Positions 27,061 to 38,412 of a DNA stretch of 64,000 nucleotides are shown here, one piece after another. The notes under the pieces were generated by a model that saw only the letters and a list, made by a program, of their open reading frames with translations, searched no databases and was not told the origin of the DNA. The number at the start of each line of letters is the position of its first letter. Position 1 is the stretch's first letter. The position numbers were made by a program, and so were the translations under genes. Source of the stretch: an uncultured Alistipes sp. (GTDB taxonomy: Bacteria > Bacteroidota > Bacteroidia > Bacteroidales > Rikenellaceae); the NCBI GenBank assembly GCA_937899895.1, contig CALBQR010000062.1:1-64000 (forward strand), in the 5' to 3' direction.

Positions 27061-28641
27061 TTACGACTTTAACGACGCTACAACAACTGCCGCAGCCTTC
27101 TCGATACGTGCAACGACCTCTTCATCAAGCTGACCGCCACGCAACTTCTCAAAGACATTGGTCGATTCCAACTCGCGCAACAGCTCGTGCTCAAAATCGG
27201 GCACCTGATCAATCGAAATATCGCGCATCAAACCGCGCGTACCGCAATAGAGCACAGCGATCTGATGCTCGACTACCATCGGTGCATATTGCGGTTGCAC
27301 AAGCAGTCGGGTATTCTTTCGGCCCTTGTCGAGCGTTGCCGCCGTAACGGCATCCATATCACTCGAAAACTTCGAGAAGGCCTCCAATTCACGATATTGT
27401 GCCTGGTCGATTTTAAGCGTACCGGCCACCTTTTTCATCGTCTTGATCTGCGCGTTACCACCCACACGCGACACCGAGATACCGACATCGACCGCAGGGC
27501 GGTTACCCTGGTTGAAGAGGTTGGTATCGAGGAAGATCTGGCCATCGGTAATCGAAATTACATTGGTCGGAATATATGCCGACACGTCGCCTGCCTGCGT
27601 CTCGATGATCGGCAGTGCCGTCAGCGATCCTCCACCGCGCACCTTACCGCGCAACGATGCGGGCAGGTCGTTCATCTGCTCGGCCACCTCCTGCTGGTTG
27701 ATGATCTTTGCCGCACGCTCCAACAGACGCGAGTGCAGATAGAAGATATCACCCGGATAGGCCTCACGACCTGACGGACGGCGCAACACCAACGACACCT
27801 CACGATAGGCTACCGCCTGCTTCGACAAATCGTCATAGACAACCAATGCGTGGCGGCCCGTATCGCGGAAATATTCGCCAATCGCCGCACCTGCAAAGGG
27901 GGCCAGATATTGCAGTGCTGCGGTATCTGCAGCCGTTGCCGCAACGACGATCGTATAATCCATCGCGCCATTCTTGCGCAGCGTCTCAACCAACGAAGCA
28001 ACGGTCGAAGCCTTCTGACCCACAGCAACATAGATGCAATAGATCGGCTCACCCTTTTCAAAATTCTTACGCTGATTTATAATCGTATCGACAGCAATTG
28101 CCGTCTTGCCCGTCTGACGGTCGCCAATAATCAGCTCGCGCTGACCGCGACCGATAGGGATCATCGCGTCGATAGCCTTCAATCCCGTTTGCAGGGGCTG
28201 ATTTACCGGCTGACGGAAGATCACACCCGGAGCCTTACGCTCCAAAGGCATCTCTATCTTCTCGCCACCGATCGGGCCACGACCATCCAGAGGTTCGCCC
28301 AGCGGGTCGATCACACGACCCAGCATCGCCTCGCTGACCATAATCGAGGCAGTACGACCCGTACGCTTTACCGTTGCTCCCTCCTCTACCAGATCGGTCG
28401 GACCAAGCAACACGGCTCCGACATTATCCTCTTCGAGGTTCATCACAACGGCACGCTCGCCATTATCGAACTCCAACAGCTCACCCGCCTCGGCATTACC
28501 CAAGCCATAGATGCGCACCACGCCGTCGCTCACCTGCAACACCGTGCCCACCTCGGCATACTGAGCTCCGAGATCAATGCCCTGTAATTCGGCCAGCAGT
28601 GCCTGCGAAACCTCTGCCGGCTTGATATTCTCTTTATCCAT
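27061..28641 (-). CDS. atpA: ATP synthase F1 subunit alpha
   Basis: The 526-residue alpha subunit forms the F1 hexamer with beta and holds the non-catalytic nucleotide sites. Walker A is GDRQTGKT, and PIGRGQREL and [14 protein letters not shown] motifs (here [18 protein letters not shown]) are conserved. Length is slightly above the usual 503-513 because of small insertions, as in other Bacteroidota. It lies 6 bp after atpH and 3 bp before atpG. Confidence 0.97.
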   Translation of the reverse strand: MDKENIKPAEVSQALLAELQGIDLGAQYAEVGTVLQVSDGVVRIYGLGNAEAGELLEFDNGERAVVMNLEEDNVGAVLLGPTDLVEEGATVKRTGRTASIMVSEAMLGRVIDPLGEPLDGRGPIGGEKIEMPLERKAPGVIFRQPVNQPLQTGLKAIDAMIPIGRGQRELIIGDRQTGKTAIAVDTIINQRKNFEKGEPIYCIYVAVGQKASTVASLVETLRKNGAMDYTIVVAATAADTAALQYLAPFAGAAIGEYFRDTGRHALVVYDDLSKQAVAYREVSLVLRRPSGREAYPGDIFYLHSRLLERAAKIINQQEVAEQMNDLPASLRGKVRGGGSLTALPIIETQAGDVSAYIPTNVISITDGQIFLDTNLFNQGNRPAVDVGISVSRVGGNAQIKTMKKVAGTLKIDQAQYRELEAFSKFSSDMDAVTAATLDKGRKNTRLLVQPQYAPMVVEHQIAVLYCGTRGLMRDISIDQVPDFEHELLRELESTNVFEKLRGGQLDEEVVARIEKAAAVVVASLKS

Positions 28642-28647
28642 AGTGTG

Positions 28648-29205
28648 TTATAGAATACGTTTATTGCTGCCCGCAAGCTCACGACGCAATCGATCGAGCT
28701 GCGAACGGATCGACGAATCGATCATATGATCATCGACTCTCAATGTAAAGCCTCCGATCAGTTGCTTATCCACCTTCGTATGCAGAATGGTCTCGCGGCA
28801 ATGCGTCTGCTCCTTAACCAGCTCTGCGATACGCTCTTCGGTCGCGGCATCCAACTCTGCGGCCGAAACCAATTCGACATCGACAATCGAATGTCGTTGC
28901 TTATAGATCTTCACGTAAGAGTGAAGCATAAATTCCAGATAGCGTTCGCGTCGATGCGACAAAACAAGGCGCACAAATCGCTCCAACGAGCCACTCATCG
29001 CCCCCTCACAACACTTTCCGATCAGAGCGATCTTCTGCTCTTCGGTGAGTGTCGGAGCAAACAGAGCTTCGCGCAACTGCTCAACCTCGGCCAGACACAC
29101 AGCAACCCTCTGCGCCTCGTCATAGACGATGCGTTCTTCACCGCGCACAGCCGAGAACTCGGCCAACGCCGTAGCATATCGCTTGGCTATCGTACCCGTG
29201 TACAT
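28648..29205 (-). CDS. atpH: ATP synthase F1 subunit delta
   Basis: The 185-residue delta subunit joins the peripheral stalk (b) to the top of F1. It begins MYTGTIAKRYATALAEFSAV, the typical family start, and has the conserved C-terminal IGGFTLRVDDHMIDSSIRSQL segment. Its ATG overlaps the TGA of atpF by two bases, a sign of translational coupling. Confidence 0.95.
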   Translation of the reverse strand: MYTGTIAKRYATALAEFSAVRGEERIVYDEAQRVAVCLAEVEQLREALFAPTLTEEQKIALIGKCCEGAMSGSLERFVRLVLSHRRERYLEFMLHSYVKIYKQRHSIVDVELVSAAELDAATEERIAELVKEQTHCRETILHTKVDKQLIGGFTLRVDDHMIDSSIRSQLDRLRRELAGSNKRIL

Positions 29206-29729
29206 CAGGCTTCGTTGTTTTGCGAGGTTGCTTGACCACCCCTGTTAATTTCATCGAGCAATCTGTCGGCTAACACTATCTGCGACTCCTTCTGCTGCAA
29301 CTCGCCACGCAGCAATCGTTCGCTGATGGTAACCGCCAGAGCCACAACCTGCTGACGACCATCGCGAATAATCTGCTCACGCTCCTCGTTGGCCTGCGCA
29401 CGCGCCTCGGCAACAATACGCTGGGCCTCTTCCGAGGCCTTCGTACGCGCCTGATCGACAATACGATCGCGCTCCTCGCTCGCCGAGCGAAGAATCTGCT
29501 GACGCTCCGACTCTGCCTTTTCGACAATAGCCGCGCTATCGAGCGTAACACGTTCCAACCGCACCTCGGCCTCGTGAGCTGCCTCGATCGACGAATCGAT
29601 AAAGTTTCGGCGCTCCTCGATCGAGCGCAGAATCACCGGAAAGCCAAATTTACAGAGCAGGAACAGCACCACGCCGAAGGCCAGAGAGGTCCAGAAGATC
29701 AATCCGAGTTCGGGTTGTAAAAGTCCCAT
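29205..29729 (-). CDS. atpF: ATP synthase Fo subunit b
   Basis: The 174-residue b subunit has one N-terminal membrane helix (about 9-31, LIFWTSLAFGVVLFLLCKFGFPVI) and a long charged helix that forms the peripheral stalk dimer (rich in Glu, Arg, Ala and Gln, about 35-160). It lies between atpE and atpH with a two-base overlap into atpH. Confidence 0.95.
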   Translation of the reverse strand: MGLLQPELGLIFWTSLAFGVVLFLLCKFGFPVILRSIEERRNFIDSSIEAAHEAEVRLERVTLDSAAIVEKAESERQQILRSASEERDRIVDQARTKASEEAQRIVAEARAQANEEREQIIRDGRQQVVALAVTISERLLRGELQQKESQIVLADRLLDEINRGGQATSQNNEA

Positions 29730-29750
29730 ATCCGACTCCTTTTCGATTGA

Positions 29751-29966
29751 TTAGAGAGCCATAAAGCAAACTGCAACTGCGAACAGTGCTACACCCTCGA
29801 TCAGTGCCGCAGCAATGATCATCGTGGTACGCAACTTGTCCGTTACCTCTGGCTGGCGAGCCGAAGCCTCCATCGTAGCCTTACCGATCTTCGAGATGCC
29901 AAATGCGGCACCTACAACTGCGATTGCTGCGCTAATGGTTGCGCCAAGAATACCTAATGTTTCCAT
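29751..29966 (-). CDS. atpE: ATP synthase Fo subunit c
   Basis: This 71-residue hairpin of two membrane helices forms the rotor ring. The polar loop SARQPE (about 35-40) contacts F1 and the ion-carrying carboxylate is E57 in AALIEGVALF. The residue after E57 is Gly rather than the Ser/Thr seen in sodium-binding rings, so proton coupling is expected. It lies between atpB and atpF. Confidence 0.96.
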   Translation of the reverse strand: METLGILGATISAAIAVVGAAFGISKIGKATMEASARQPEVTDKLRTTMIIAAALIEGVALFAVAVCFMAL

Positions 29967-29983
29967 AAATAAATTGTGTGAGT

Positions 29984-31186
29984 TTAGTTATTTGTTGTAT
30001 TTTCAATTTGTTTCGTTTCGTGTTCGTGCCCGTGTTCGTGCTCTTCCGAGTGTTGTGCCGCACCGATAAATACGGCCGAAAGCATCGTGAATACAAACGC
30101 CTGCAAGAATGCCACAAGCAACTCCAAGCAGTTCATAAAGATCGACAGAATGACCGACACTGCGCTCATTGCGCCATTAACAGCCGCACCCAACTTTGCC
30201 GTTGCAAAGACTATACAGGTCAAAATCAATATGATAGCGTGGCCCGCCAGAATATTGGCGAACAATCGGATCATCAGCGAGAATGGCTTGGTAAAAAGGC
30301 CAATAAACTCGATTGCGGGCATAATCGGAATCGGCACTTTGAGCCACGTAGGCACTTCGGGCCAGAAGATCTCCTTCCAATAGTCGCGCGTACCGAATAG
30401 ATTGACAGCAAAGAAGGTTGCCATTGCCAGCACAAACGTAACCGAAATATTACCCGTAACATTCGCGCCCGCAGGGAAGATCGGGATCAGTCCCATCAGG
30501 TTATTGATGAAGATAAAGAAGAATGCCGAGAGCAGATAGGGGGCAAATTTGCGATAATTCGGGCCGACGCAGGGGATAATTATACCCTCCATCACCGACT
30601 CGATCACCATTTCGAGCACACCCGCCAGACCGCCCTTTGCCTTCGTATCGGGCTTATCGTTGCGATAGCGACGCGCCACGCCCAACACAATGAGCAACAG
30701 CACCGCACAATTCACAAACAGACCCGCAACGGTCTTGGTAATCGACAGGTCTATCGGGCGAACCTGCTCTCCATCAGCCATTTGCTCTACGACCTTACCG
30801 GCATACGCACCCTCATCGGCAATGCGGAAGCCCTCGTAGCTATGTCCGTGGTGCAGTCTGTTCGAGCTGAAACAGTACCACTTACCGGCCTCGGAGCGCA
30901 CAATCACAGGCAGCGGCACAGTGATATGTCGCTCGCCAATGGTGCAGATATGCCACTCGTAGCTATCGGCGATATGGTCGAGGACAACCGACTTAACATC
31001 AAGTTCCTCGCTCGGCTCTTCCGACACCTCGGTTGCCTCGGACACAACCTCTGTCGCTTCGACTGCCGCCACCTCGGTTTGTGTCTCGATGGGTTCTGTC
31101 TGCGCCATAGCGGTTTCTGTCTGCGCCCACACGGGGACAGAGACAGATAACGACAATAGCAGCAATATATTGATTATCAATTTCAT
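29984..31186 (-). CDS. atpB: ATP synthase Fo subunit a, with N-terminal extension
   Basis: The 400-residue a subunit makes the proton half-channels beside the c-ring; the essential arginine is R307 in SLMIRLFAN. I chose ATG 31186, which starts a signal-like segment (MKLIINILLLLSLSVSVPVW); the longer frame runs into atpC sequence. Residues 22-63 are Glu/Thr/Val-rich, low-complexity, and are followed by a soluble domain to about 150, so the protein is about 130 residues longer than the E. coli subunit, as in other Bacteroidota. The C-terminus has a His/Glu-rich tail (EEHEHGHEHE). It lies 13 bp after atpC, with no atpI between. Confidence 0.93.
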   Translation of the reverse strand: MKLIINILLLLSLSVSVPVWAQTETAMAQTEPIETQTEVAAVEATEVVSEATEVSEEPSEELDVKSVVLDHIADSYEWHICTIGERHITVPLPVIVRSEAGKWYCFSSNRLHHGHSYEGFRIADEGAYAGKVVEQMADGEQVRPIDLSITKTVAGLFVNCAVLLLIVLGVARRYRNDKPDTKAKGGLAGVLEMVIESVMEGIIIPCVGPNYRKFAPYLLSAFFFIFINNLMGLIPIFPAGANVTGNISVTFVLAMATFFAVNLFGTRDYWKEIFWPEVPTWLKVPIPIMPAIEFIGLFTKPFSLMIRLFANILAGHAIILILTCIVFATAKLGAAVNGAMSAVSVILSIFMNCLELLVAFLQAFVFTMLSAVFIGAAQHSEEHEHGHEHETKQIENTTNN

Positions 31187-31199
31187 CTCAACATCAAAC

Positions 31200-31448
31200 T
31201 CATTTCGCAGCATCCATTTCTGCACAAACTTCGATCGTATCTTTATAGACATTGACCACACCGCTACGAATTGCCACGCGGTGCTCCATCCCACTCTCAA
31301 CGTAGATCACATCGCCTCGTTCGAGCGTTGACATCAACGGCGCGTGCCCTTTCAACACGGTAAATTGACCCATCGTGCCCGACAGTTTTACACTCTCGAC
31401 CTCGGCACGACAAACAACTCCCGCAGGTGTAACGATCGTCAATTCCAT
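31200..31448 (-). CDS. atpC: ATP synthase F1 subunit epsilon (short form)
   Basis: At 82 residues this is only the N-terminal beta-sandwich of epsilon (MELTIVTPAGVVCRAEVESV, with the FTVLKGHAPLMSTL motif). The C-terminal helical hairpin that inhibits ATP hydrolysis in E. coli is absent, as is common in Bacteroidota. It lies between atpD (11 bp) and atpB (13 bp). Confidence 0.94.
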   Translation of the reverse strand: MELTIVTPAGVVCRAEVESVKLSGTMGQFTVLKGHAPLMSTLERGDVIYVESGMEHRVAIRSGVVNVYKDTIEVCAEMDAAK

Positions 31449-31459
31449 ATACCTATATA

Positions 31460-33031
<1,572 letters not shown>

Positions 33032-33084
33032 CTACATCCCACATTTGTCATTATCAAGGCCAAATTTAAGGGCACGACCAACAA

Positions 33085-33114
33085 CAAAAATAGCAATTTT
33101 TTTTGAATTTCAAA
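33085..33114 (-). promoter_or_regulatory. Promoter of the atp operon
   Basis: On the minus strand TTTG (33114-33111), 18 bp, then TATTTTTG (33092-33085). The leader to atpD is about 105 nt. Confidence 0.6.
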
Positions 33115-33195
33115 ACATTTACCCGACAGATAGGCATCTAAAATCTCCGATTGCAACCACAGTTCCTCTCCCAAACAACAATCACCACAACGCAT

Positions 33196-33231
33196 AAAAA
33201 AAAGCGATCCCCGCCCGAAGGCGAGGACCGC
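33196..33231 (-). terminator. Intrinsic terminator of susCD
   Basis: A 12-bp stem (33204-33215 with 33220-33231) closed by a TTCG tetraloop on the minus strand is followed by eight T. It lies 25 bp past the susD stop codon. Confidence 0.92.
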
Positions 33232-33255
33232 AAAACCAGTATGGTTAATCACCTA

Positions 33256-35016
33256 CTACCAGCCGGGGTTCTGACCCAGGTTGGGGTTGATGATAGTAAT
33301 ACCGCTGGGCAGAGGATCCAGATAGTTCTGGGTCTCGTTGAATACGCGGTTACGATCGGGGTGGAAAGCCGAGATGTACTTCTTGCCATCAACCTCGCGC
33401 CAGAAGTCGCCCTCGATGTCAGCCCACTCCTTACCATCGTGCAGACCGTTCCAGTCGTACTCGTTCTTGGTGTAGTCGTAGTAAGCCTTAACAGCTGCCT
33501 CGCTAACACCTACTATACCGCTGGGGTTCTTCGAGAAGTCGAGCTGAGCACCCATCTTCCAACGACGCAAGTCATCAGTACGGAAACCGTCGCAGATCAA
33601 CTCGCAACGACGCTCACGACGGATCTCCCAGATAAGCTCGTTTACACCGTAAACGTTCTTGGGATCCTTGGTGATTGCAGTACCATTAACCGATACCGAA
33701 GTACCATTAACAGTCAGAGCGGGGATGTTACCGTGCTTTGTACGCAACTCGTTGATCGACTTGTCAGCGTCAGCCTGAGTCATATTGCCCAACTCAGCGC
33801 AAGCTTCAGCATAGTTCAACAGAATCTCTGCATACATATAAACGGGACCGTCAGTGTCATTGTAAGGAGCCAACTCGTTAGCACCGCCGTTAAGAACGTA
33901 ATCCTTAACAACGAACTTGGTCAACCAGTAACCGGTAGTCGAGTTGATACCCTTCAACCACGAGTAAGTATCCAACATTACAACCGAGTCGCAAACGTTG
34001 TGAGCCAGACGAGCATCACGACCAGCGATAGCCGACTTAACGGTCGAATCATCGAAACCAGCCTCACTTACGTGGATAGGCAGACCGTCAGCGTTGCAGT
34101 ACGACTCAACAGCGTCTTTAGTCATACCCCAAGTAGGAGTCGACGAGCTCGAATAACCGTGCAGACCGTGGCCAAGCTTAACGTCAGCGTCATAACGGAA
34201 CTCCTTGTACATAATCATCTCCGAGTTGTTCTTCAACTCCTTCGAAATGTAGTTCGAAGCGTAGTCATTGTGAACCGACCACTTGCCGCTGTTCATTACC
34301 TCCAAAGCAGCATCCTTAGCGATCTGGAAGAACTCGTTAGCAACTGCAGTGTTGTTCTGGTGATACTTCTGCCAAGTACCCTCGAAGAGGGCAGCACGCG
34401 ACAGAACAGTCCAAGCTACATACTTGTGGAATGTACGGCCGTCCGAGTAGTCGCGGCAGTTCTGACCAGCAAACTTCAAATCCTCGCAAACCTTGCGCAT
34501 AATCTCTGCGCGATCGGTACGAGTCTGTGCCTGCCAAGCCTCATCGGTCATACTAACCTCCTTATCCTGCCATACGCAGTCGCCATAAGCGCGAACTACG
34601 TCGAAGTGCTGGATAGCGCGGTAGAAACGGCAGAAACCCTCATAGTGCTTACGAACCTCGTCCGAAAGCTCCATATCAGCCATACGAGCCATAATCAGGT
34701 TAGCACGGCGAGCCTCCTGATAAGACGAAGCCCAAACACCGGTACCCGAAGGAATAGTTACAGCGTAATCAGGATTGTTGTTGTCCTGGCCGTAGTCATC
34801 GCTCTTCGAAGCTGCGTAGAAACGGCCGCTGTGAGCTGCACCGTAGCTCGAAAATGCGCTATAAAAATAGTTGGTCTCCATCTTAAGAGCTGTCTCACCC
34901 TTCCAGAAGGTCGGGCCGTCAGCAAACGACGACTGGGGGTCTTCCTGGAGGAACTTCTCACAACCAACGAGAGCCGCAGTTGCGAAGACCAAAGCTGCAA
35001 TTAATATCTTTTTCAT
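33256..35016 (-). CDS. SusD/RagB family surface glycan/nutrient-binding lipoprotein
   Basis: This 586-residue lipoprotein has a lipobox ending at C19 (ATAALVGC) followed by EKFLQEDPQ, the usual SusD start. TPR-like helices and the C-terminal family motif (NPNLGQNPGW end) are typical. SusD proteins cap the SusC barrel on the cell surface and pass substrate to it. It lies 21 bp after its susC partner. No glycoside hydrolase or regulator is next to the pair, so the substrate cannot be inferred from neighbours. Leu and Ser codons TTA, CTA and TCA are nearly absent, the mark of a very highly expressed gene. Confidence 0.95.
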   Translation of the reverse strand: MKKILIAALVFATAALVGCEKFLQEDPQSSFADGPTFWKGETALKMETNYFYSAFSSYGAAHSGRFYAASKSDDYGQDNNNPDYAVTIPSGTGVWASSYQEARRANLIMARMADMELSDEVRKHYEGFCRFYRAIQHFDVVRAYGDCVWQDKEVSMTDEAWQAQTRTDRAEIMRKVCEDLKFAGQNCRDYSDGRTFHKYVAWTVLSRAALFEGTWQKYHQNNTAVANEFFQIAKDAALEVMNSGKWSVHNDYASNYISKELKNNSEMIMYKEFRYDADVKLGHGLHGYSSSSTPTWGMTKDAVESYCNADGLPIHVSEAGFDDSTVKSAIAGRDARLAHNVCDSVVMLDTYSWLKGINSTTGYWLTKFVVKDYVLNGGANELAPYNDTDGPVYMYAEILLNYAEACAELGNMTQADADKSINELRTKHGNIPALTVNGTSVSVNGTAITKDPKNVYGVNELIWEIRRERRCELICDGFRTDDLRRWKMGAQLDFSKNPSGIVGVSEAAVKAYYDYTKNEYDWNGLHDGKEWADIEGDFWREVDGKKYISAFHPDRNRVFNETQNYLDPLPSGITIINPNLGQNPGW

Positions 35017-35037
35017 ATTCTTATTTCATTTTTTAGG

Positions 35038-38000
35038 TTAGAACGAAATCTGAACACCACACGACCAAACACGGCAGAACGGGTTACCACGACCACCAGT
35101 ATCAGCAGTACCACTTACGTTGTACTCGGGGTCGATTGCACCATTCAGGTGATCGAAAGTAATAAGGTTCTGAACGCTTACATACACGCGTGCCTTCTCG
35201 ATGGTAGCCTTCATAGTCCAATCCTTCGGCAGAGTGTAACCCAAGGTTACGTTCTTCAAACGCAGGTATGCCATATTGCTCAAGTACTTAGTCTGCGAGT
35301 AGTAGTTGTTAGCACCATTCGACAGACCGTTGATCGAACCGGTATGACCAATCCAAGGACGCGGGAATCTTGCGTCGGGATTCTCAGGAGTATAGTAATC
35401 CAGCTGATCGGTGAAGATGTTAGTCGAACGACCCTGAGTCAAAGGCAGGATACGCGACGACTGCGACCACATTTCGCGCTTACCAACGCCCTGGAACAAG
35501 AACTCGAAATCGAGACCCTTCCAGTACAAGCCAGCACGCAGCGAGTACTCGTAGCGAGGAGTAGTGTTACCGATACGGATCAAGTCGCCGTGATCGTCAA
35601 TAGTACCCTTGCCAGAGTCAACCTTACCGTCCTGGTTCAGATCCTCGAACTTAACGTCGCCCTCGCCATAACGGAAACCGCTCTTATACAGAGCCTTCTG
35701 GTAAACCTCATTGATACCTACACGCGAACCGTCGTAGATAACAACACCGTTAGCAGCCTCATCAGCGGTGAAGTAAGCGTCAGCGGTCTGGAAGCCCCAG
35801 ATTTCGCCCCACTCCTTACCCTCATAGTAACCGGTGATAGCGCCAGTGTTGGTACCCCACTTGGTGATCTTTGCCTTGCTGTCAGCCAAAGTAGCGGTAG
35901 CGTAGATGCGGAAGTCCTTGTTGAAAGCGTGGTTGTAGTCAACCTGTACCTCCCAACCGCGGGTACGCATATTACCACCATTTACGTTAGGCATCGAGGT
36001 CAGACCGATCTCGTAAGCCACCTGGTCAGCCTTTACAAGCATACCGGTAGTCTGACGCTGGTACCAGTCAAATACAACGTTCAACTCGTTGTTCAAGAAG
36101 CCCAGATCCAAACCAACGTCGATAGTCTCGATCGACTCCCAAGTCAGGTCAGGATTGCTTACGCCCGGCATACCGAAGTACGACAACGAACCGTTTGCGC
36201 TCTCAGGACCGATCCAGCTCAGCGAGCCGCGACCGATAGTGGTCATAAAGGGATAGTACGAACCTGCCGATACGTCCTCGTTACCGATCATACCGTACGA
36301 AGCACGAACCTTCAAGTTGCTAATTACGTTCTGGTTCTTCATAAAGTTCTCCTCCGAGAGGCGGTAGCCAATCGAGCCAGAGGGGAAGAAACCCCACTTC
36401 TTACCAGCTGCGAACTTCGACGAACCGTCGAAACGACCGTTCAACTCAACGAGCAGCTTGTCCTTCCAGTTGTAGTTGATACGACCGAAGAAACCGGCAG
36501 CTGCACGCTTCGACTTCGACTCGCTAACGGTAGCCAAACCATTAGCCTCCTCGGTCAGCGACAGAACGGGGTAGTTATTGTTAATCATATTCTTAGCCGA
36601 TGCACCGATAGTCTGGGTGAAGTAATCATCCGAGTTGAAACCGAGCTTAACAGCCAAGTTGTGATCCTTTGCAAGATCAACTACATAGTCGAAGTATGCG
36701 TTGAATGCGTTAGCGCGATTCTTAACGATAGTCTTCGATACCGAGTTGGTGCTAACCAAAGCATACTTAGGCGAGTAGCTCGACCACCAGTTTGCTACAT
36801 AAACGGGTATCGAAACGCCGTTCGAGATGTAGTTCAGGATGCTACGAGTGTAGTCAGCGTGGAAAGTCAGACCCTTAGCGATGTTGATGTCAACATTTGC
36901 ACCTACGCGCATATAGTCGTCCTGACCCTTCTGAGTAGGATAGCCTACTACGAAACCGTTACCGTGGCGGAAGTACAGACCCTTACCACCTGCTGCGGTA
37001 GCGTTGATCGACTCACCGGTGTTGGGGTCGATACCACCATCCGAAATACCGAAGGGGAAGAAGGTCGGGAAACGCATAGTGTAAGTAAACAAGTTCGAGC
37101 CCGAACCAGAGTTGCTGTTAGGATACTTGAATACCTTCTCGGTGTACATCATCTTGGTACCAACGCGCAACCACTTCTTAACCTGCGACGAAGTCGAAAC
37201 GTTAGCAGTTACACGCTGCATCGACTGCTCATCAGCCATCTTCAACAGACCGTCCTGCTTGTAGTAGTTAACCGATACGTTGTACGAAGTCTTACCTGCG
37301 CTACCTGCAACAGTCAGGTTGTGGCTGTGCTGGAATGCGGTGTTCTTCAAGATTTCCTTGTTAGGATCTACAACACGGTAGAAGTGAGCAGTACCCGAAG
37401 CGTTGTACTCATAGTCGCGACCGTAAACGTAGGTCTGACCCAGCTTACCAGCATTGTAATCATCGAGGTAGTTGTCCAACCAGTTCTTGATAGGATCCAT
37501 CAACTTCGAGTAGTACATACCGAACGCCTCCGAGTCATACAGACCGCTGGTGTTCTCGTTAGCCAACATAGTGAACTCCATTGCGGGGATCACGTCGTAG
37601 CCGGTAGCGTACTTGGGAAGGTCGATAGGCTGCTGCCAAGCGAAGTTAGCCGAGTAGGTAACCTTTGCACGATCCTTAACCTCCGAACCATCCTTCGAGG
37701 TGATCAATACAACACCGTAAGCACCACGGGTACCGTAGATCGAAGCCGAAGCTGCGTCTTTCAGAACCGAGATGTTAGCAATGTTGTCGGGGTTAACGAA
37801 CGACAGGTCGCTGATCTCAACACCATCCAACAGGATCAGAGGCTTGTTGTTACCGTAAACCGAGGTAGTACCACGAACCTTAATCGAAGCCGACTCACCA
37901 AGGTCAGCAGTCGAGAAGGTAATGGTCAAACCGGGAACGGTACCCTGAAGACCCTTGGTTACATCAACGATAGGCTTGCTATCGAAAGTCTTCGCTACGT

Positions 38001-38412
38001 CAACCGAAGTAACCGCACCGGTCAGGTTGGCCTTCTTCTGAGTACCGAAACCTACGACAACAACGTCGTCGATAGTCTGCGAATCATCTGCCAGGGTTAC
38101 GATCATACCGTCGTAAGCCTTTACAGTCTGGCCAACATAACCAATGTACGATACGGTTACCGATGCACCTTCGGGAACGGTAAGGGTAAAGTTACCGTTA
38201 ACGTCAGTGGTCATACCGTTGGTCTGGTTGTCCGACTGAATTACCGTAGCACCGAGGATCGGTTCACCGGCCGAATCCTTAACGGTACCCGAAACCTTGA
38301 CTGACTTCTGAATCTCGGTGCTCTCGCTCCAAGCCTCAGCTGCCATCAAATTCGTTGTGCACACTGCCAAAGCCAGCGTGAACAACAAACCAATAGTCAA
38401 TTTTCTTTTCAT
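35038..38412 (-). CDS. SusC/RagA family TonB-linked outer-membrane importer
   Basis: This 1124-residue protein has a signal peptide (about 1-25), a carboxypeptidase-regulatory-like domain (about 38-108, VSGTVKDSAGEPILGATV), the TonB-box region DDVVVVGFGTQ (115-125), a plug (about 125-240) and a 22-strand barrel ending in VWSCGVQISF with a C-terminal Phe. It imports large substrates using the TonB-ExbBD energy system together with its SusD partner. It has the same extreme codon bias as susD: the codon-aligned opposite strand stays open for 1051 codons. It is probably one of the most abundant envelope proteins. The substrate is unknown. Confidence 0.96.
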   Translation of the reverse strand: MKRKLTIGLLFTLALAVCTTNLMAAEAWSESTEIQKSVKVSGTVKDSAGEPILGATVIQSDNQTNGMTTDVNGNFTLTVPEGASVTVSYIGYVGQTVKAYDGMIVTLADDSQTIDDVVVVGFGTQKKANLTGAVTSVDVAKTFDSKPIVDVTKGLQGTVPGLTITFSTADLGESASIKVRGTTSVYGNNKPLILLDGVEISDLSFVNPDNIANISVLKDAASASIYGTRGAYGVVLITSKDGSEVKDRAKVTYSANFAWQQPIDLPKYATGYDVIPAMEFTMLANENTSGLYDSEAFGMYYSKLMDPIKNWLDNYLDDYNAGKLGQTYVYGRDYEYNASGTAHFYRVVDPNKEILKNTAFQHSHNLTVAGSAGKTSYNVSVNYYKQDGLLKMADEQSMQRVTANVSTSSQVKKWLRVGTKMMYTEKVFKYPNSNSGSGSNLFTYTMRFPTFFPFGISDGGIDPNTGESINATAAGGKGLYFRHGNGFVVGYPTQKGQDDYMRVGANVDINIAKGLTFHADYTRSILNYISNGVSIPVYVANWWSSYSPKYALVSTNSVSKTIVKNRANAFNAYFDYVVDLAKDHNLAVKLGFNSDDYFTQTIGASAKNMINNNYPVLSLTEEANGLATVSESKSKRAAAGFFGRINYNWKDKLLVELNGRFDGSSKFAAGKKWGFFPSGSIGYRLSEENFMKNQNVISNLKVRASYGMIGNEDVSAGSYYPFMTTIGRGSLSWIGPESANGSLSYFGMPGVSNPDLTWESIETIDVGLDLGFLNNELNVVFDWYQRQTTGMLVKADQVAYEIGLTSMPNVNGGNMRTRGWEVQVDYNHAFNKDFRIYATATLADSKAKITKWGTNTGAITGYYEGKEWGEIWGFQTADAYFTADEAANGVVIYDGSRVGINEVYQKALYKSGFRYGEGDVKFEDLNQDGKVDSGKGTIDDHGDLIRIGNTTPRYEYSLRAGLYWKGLDFEFLFQGVGKREMWSQSSRILPLTQGRSTNIFTDQLDYYTPENPDARFPRPWIGHTGSINGLSNGANNYYSQTKYLSNMAYLRLKNVTLGYTLPKDWTMKATIEKARVYVSVQNLITFDHLNGAIDPEYNVSGTADTGGRGNPFCRVWSCGVQISF

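Noticed and set aside
31187..31300. N-terminal extension of atpB
   Set aside because: This part overlaps the 3' end of atpC in another frame; ATG 31186 begins a normal signal-like segment.
33151..35004. 617-codon open frame on the plus strand opposite susD
   Set aside because: Same mirror effect of codon bias; susD is certain on the minus strand.
35149..38304. 1051-codon open frame on the plus strand opposite susC
   Set aside because: It is exactly codon-aligned with susC and is explained by the absence of TTA, CTA and TCA codons. It has no start region, promoter or recognisable domain.
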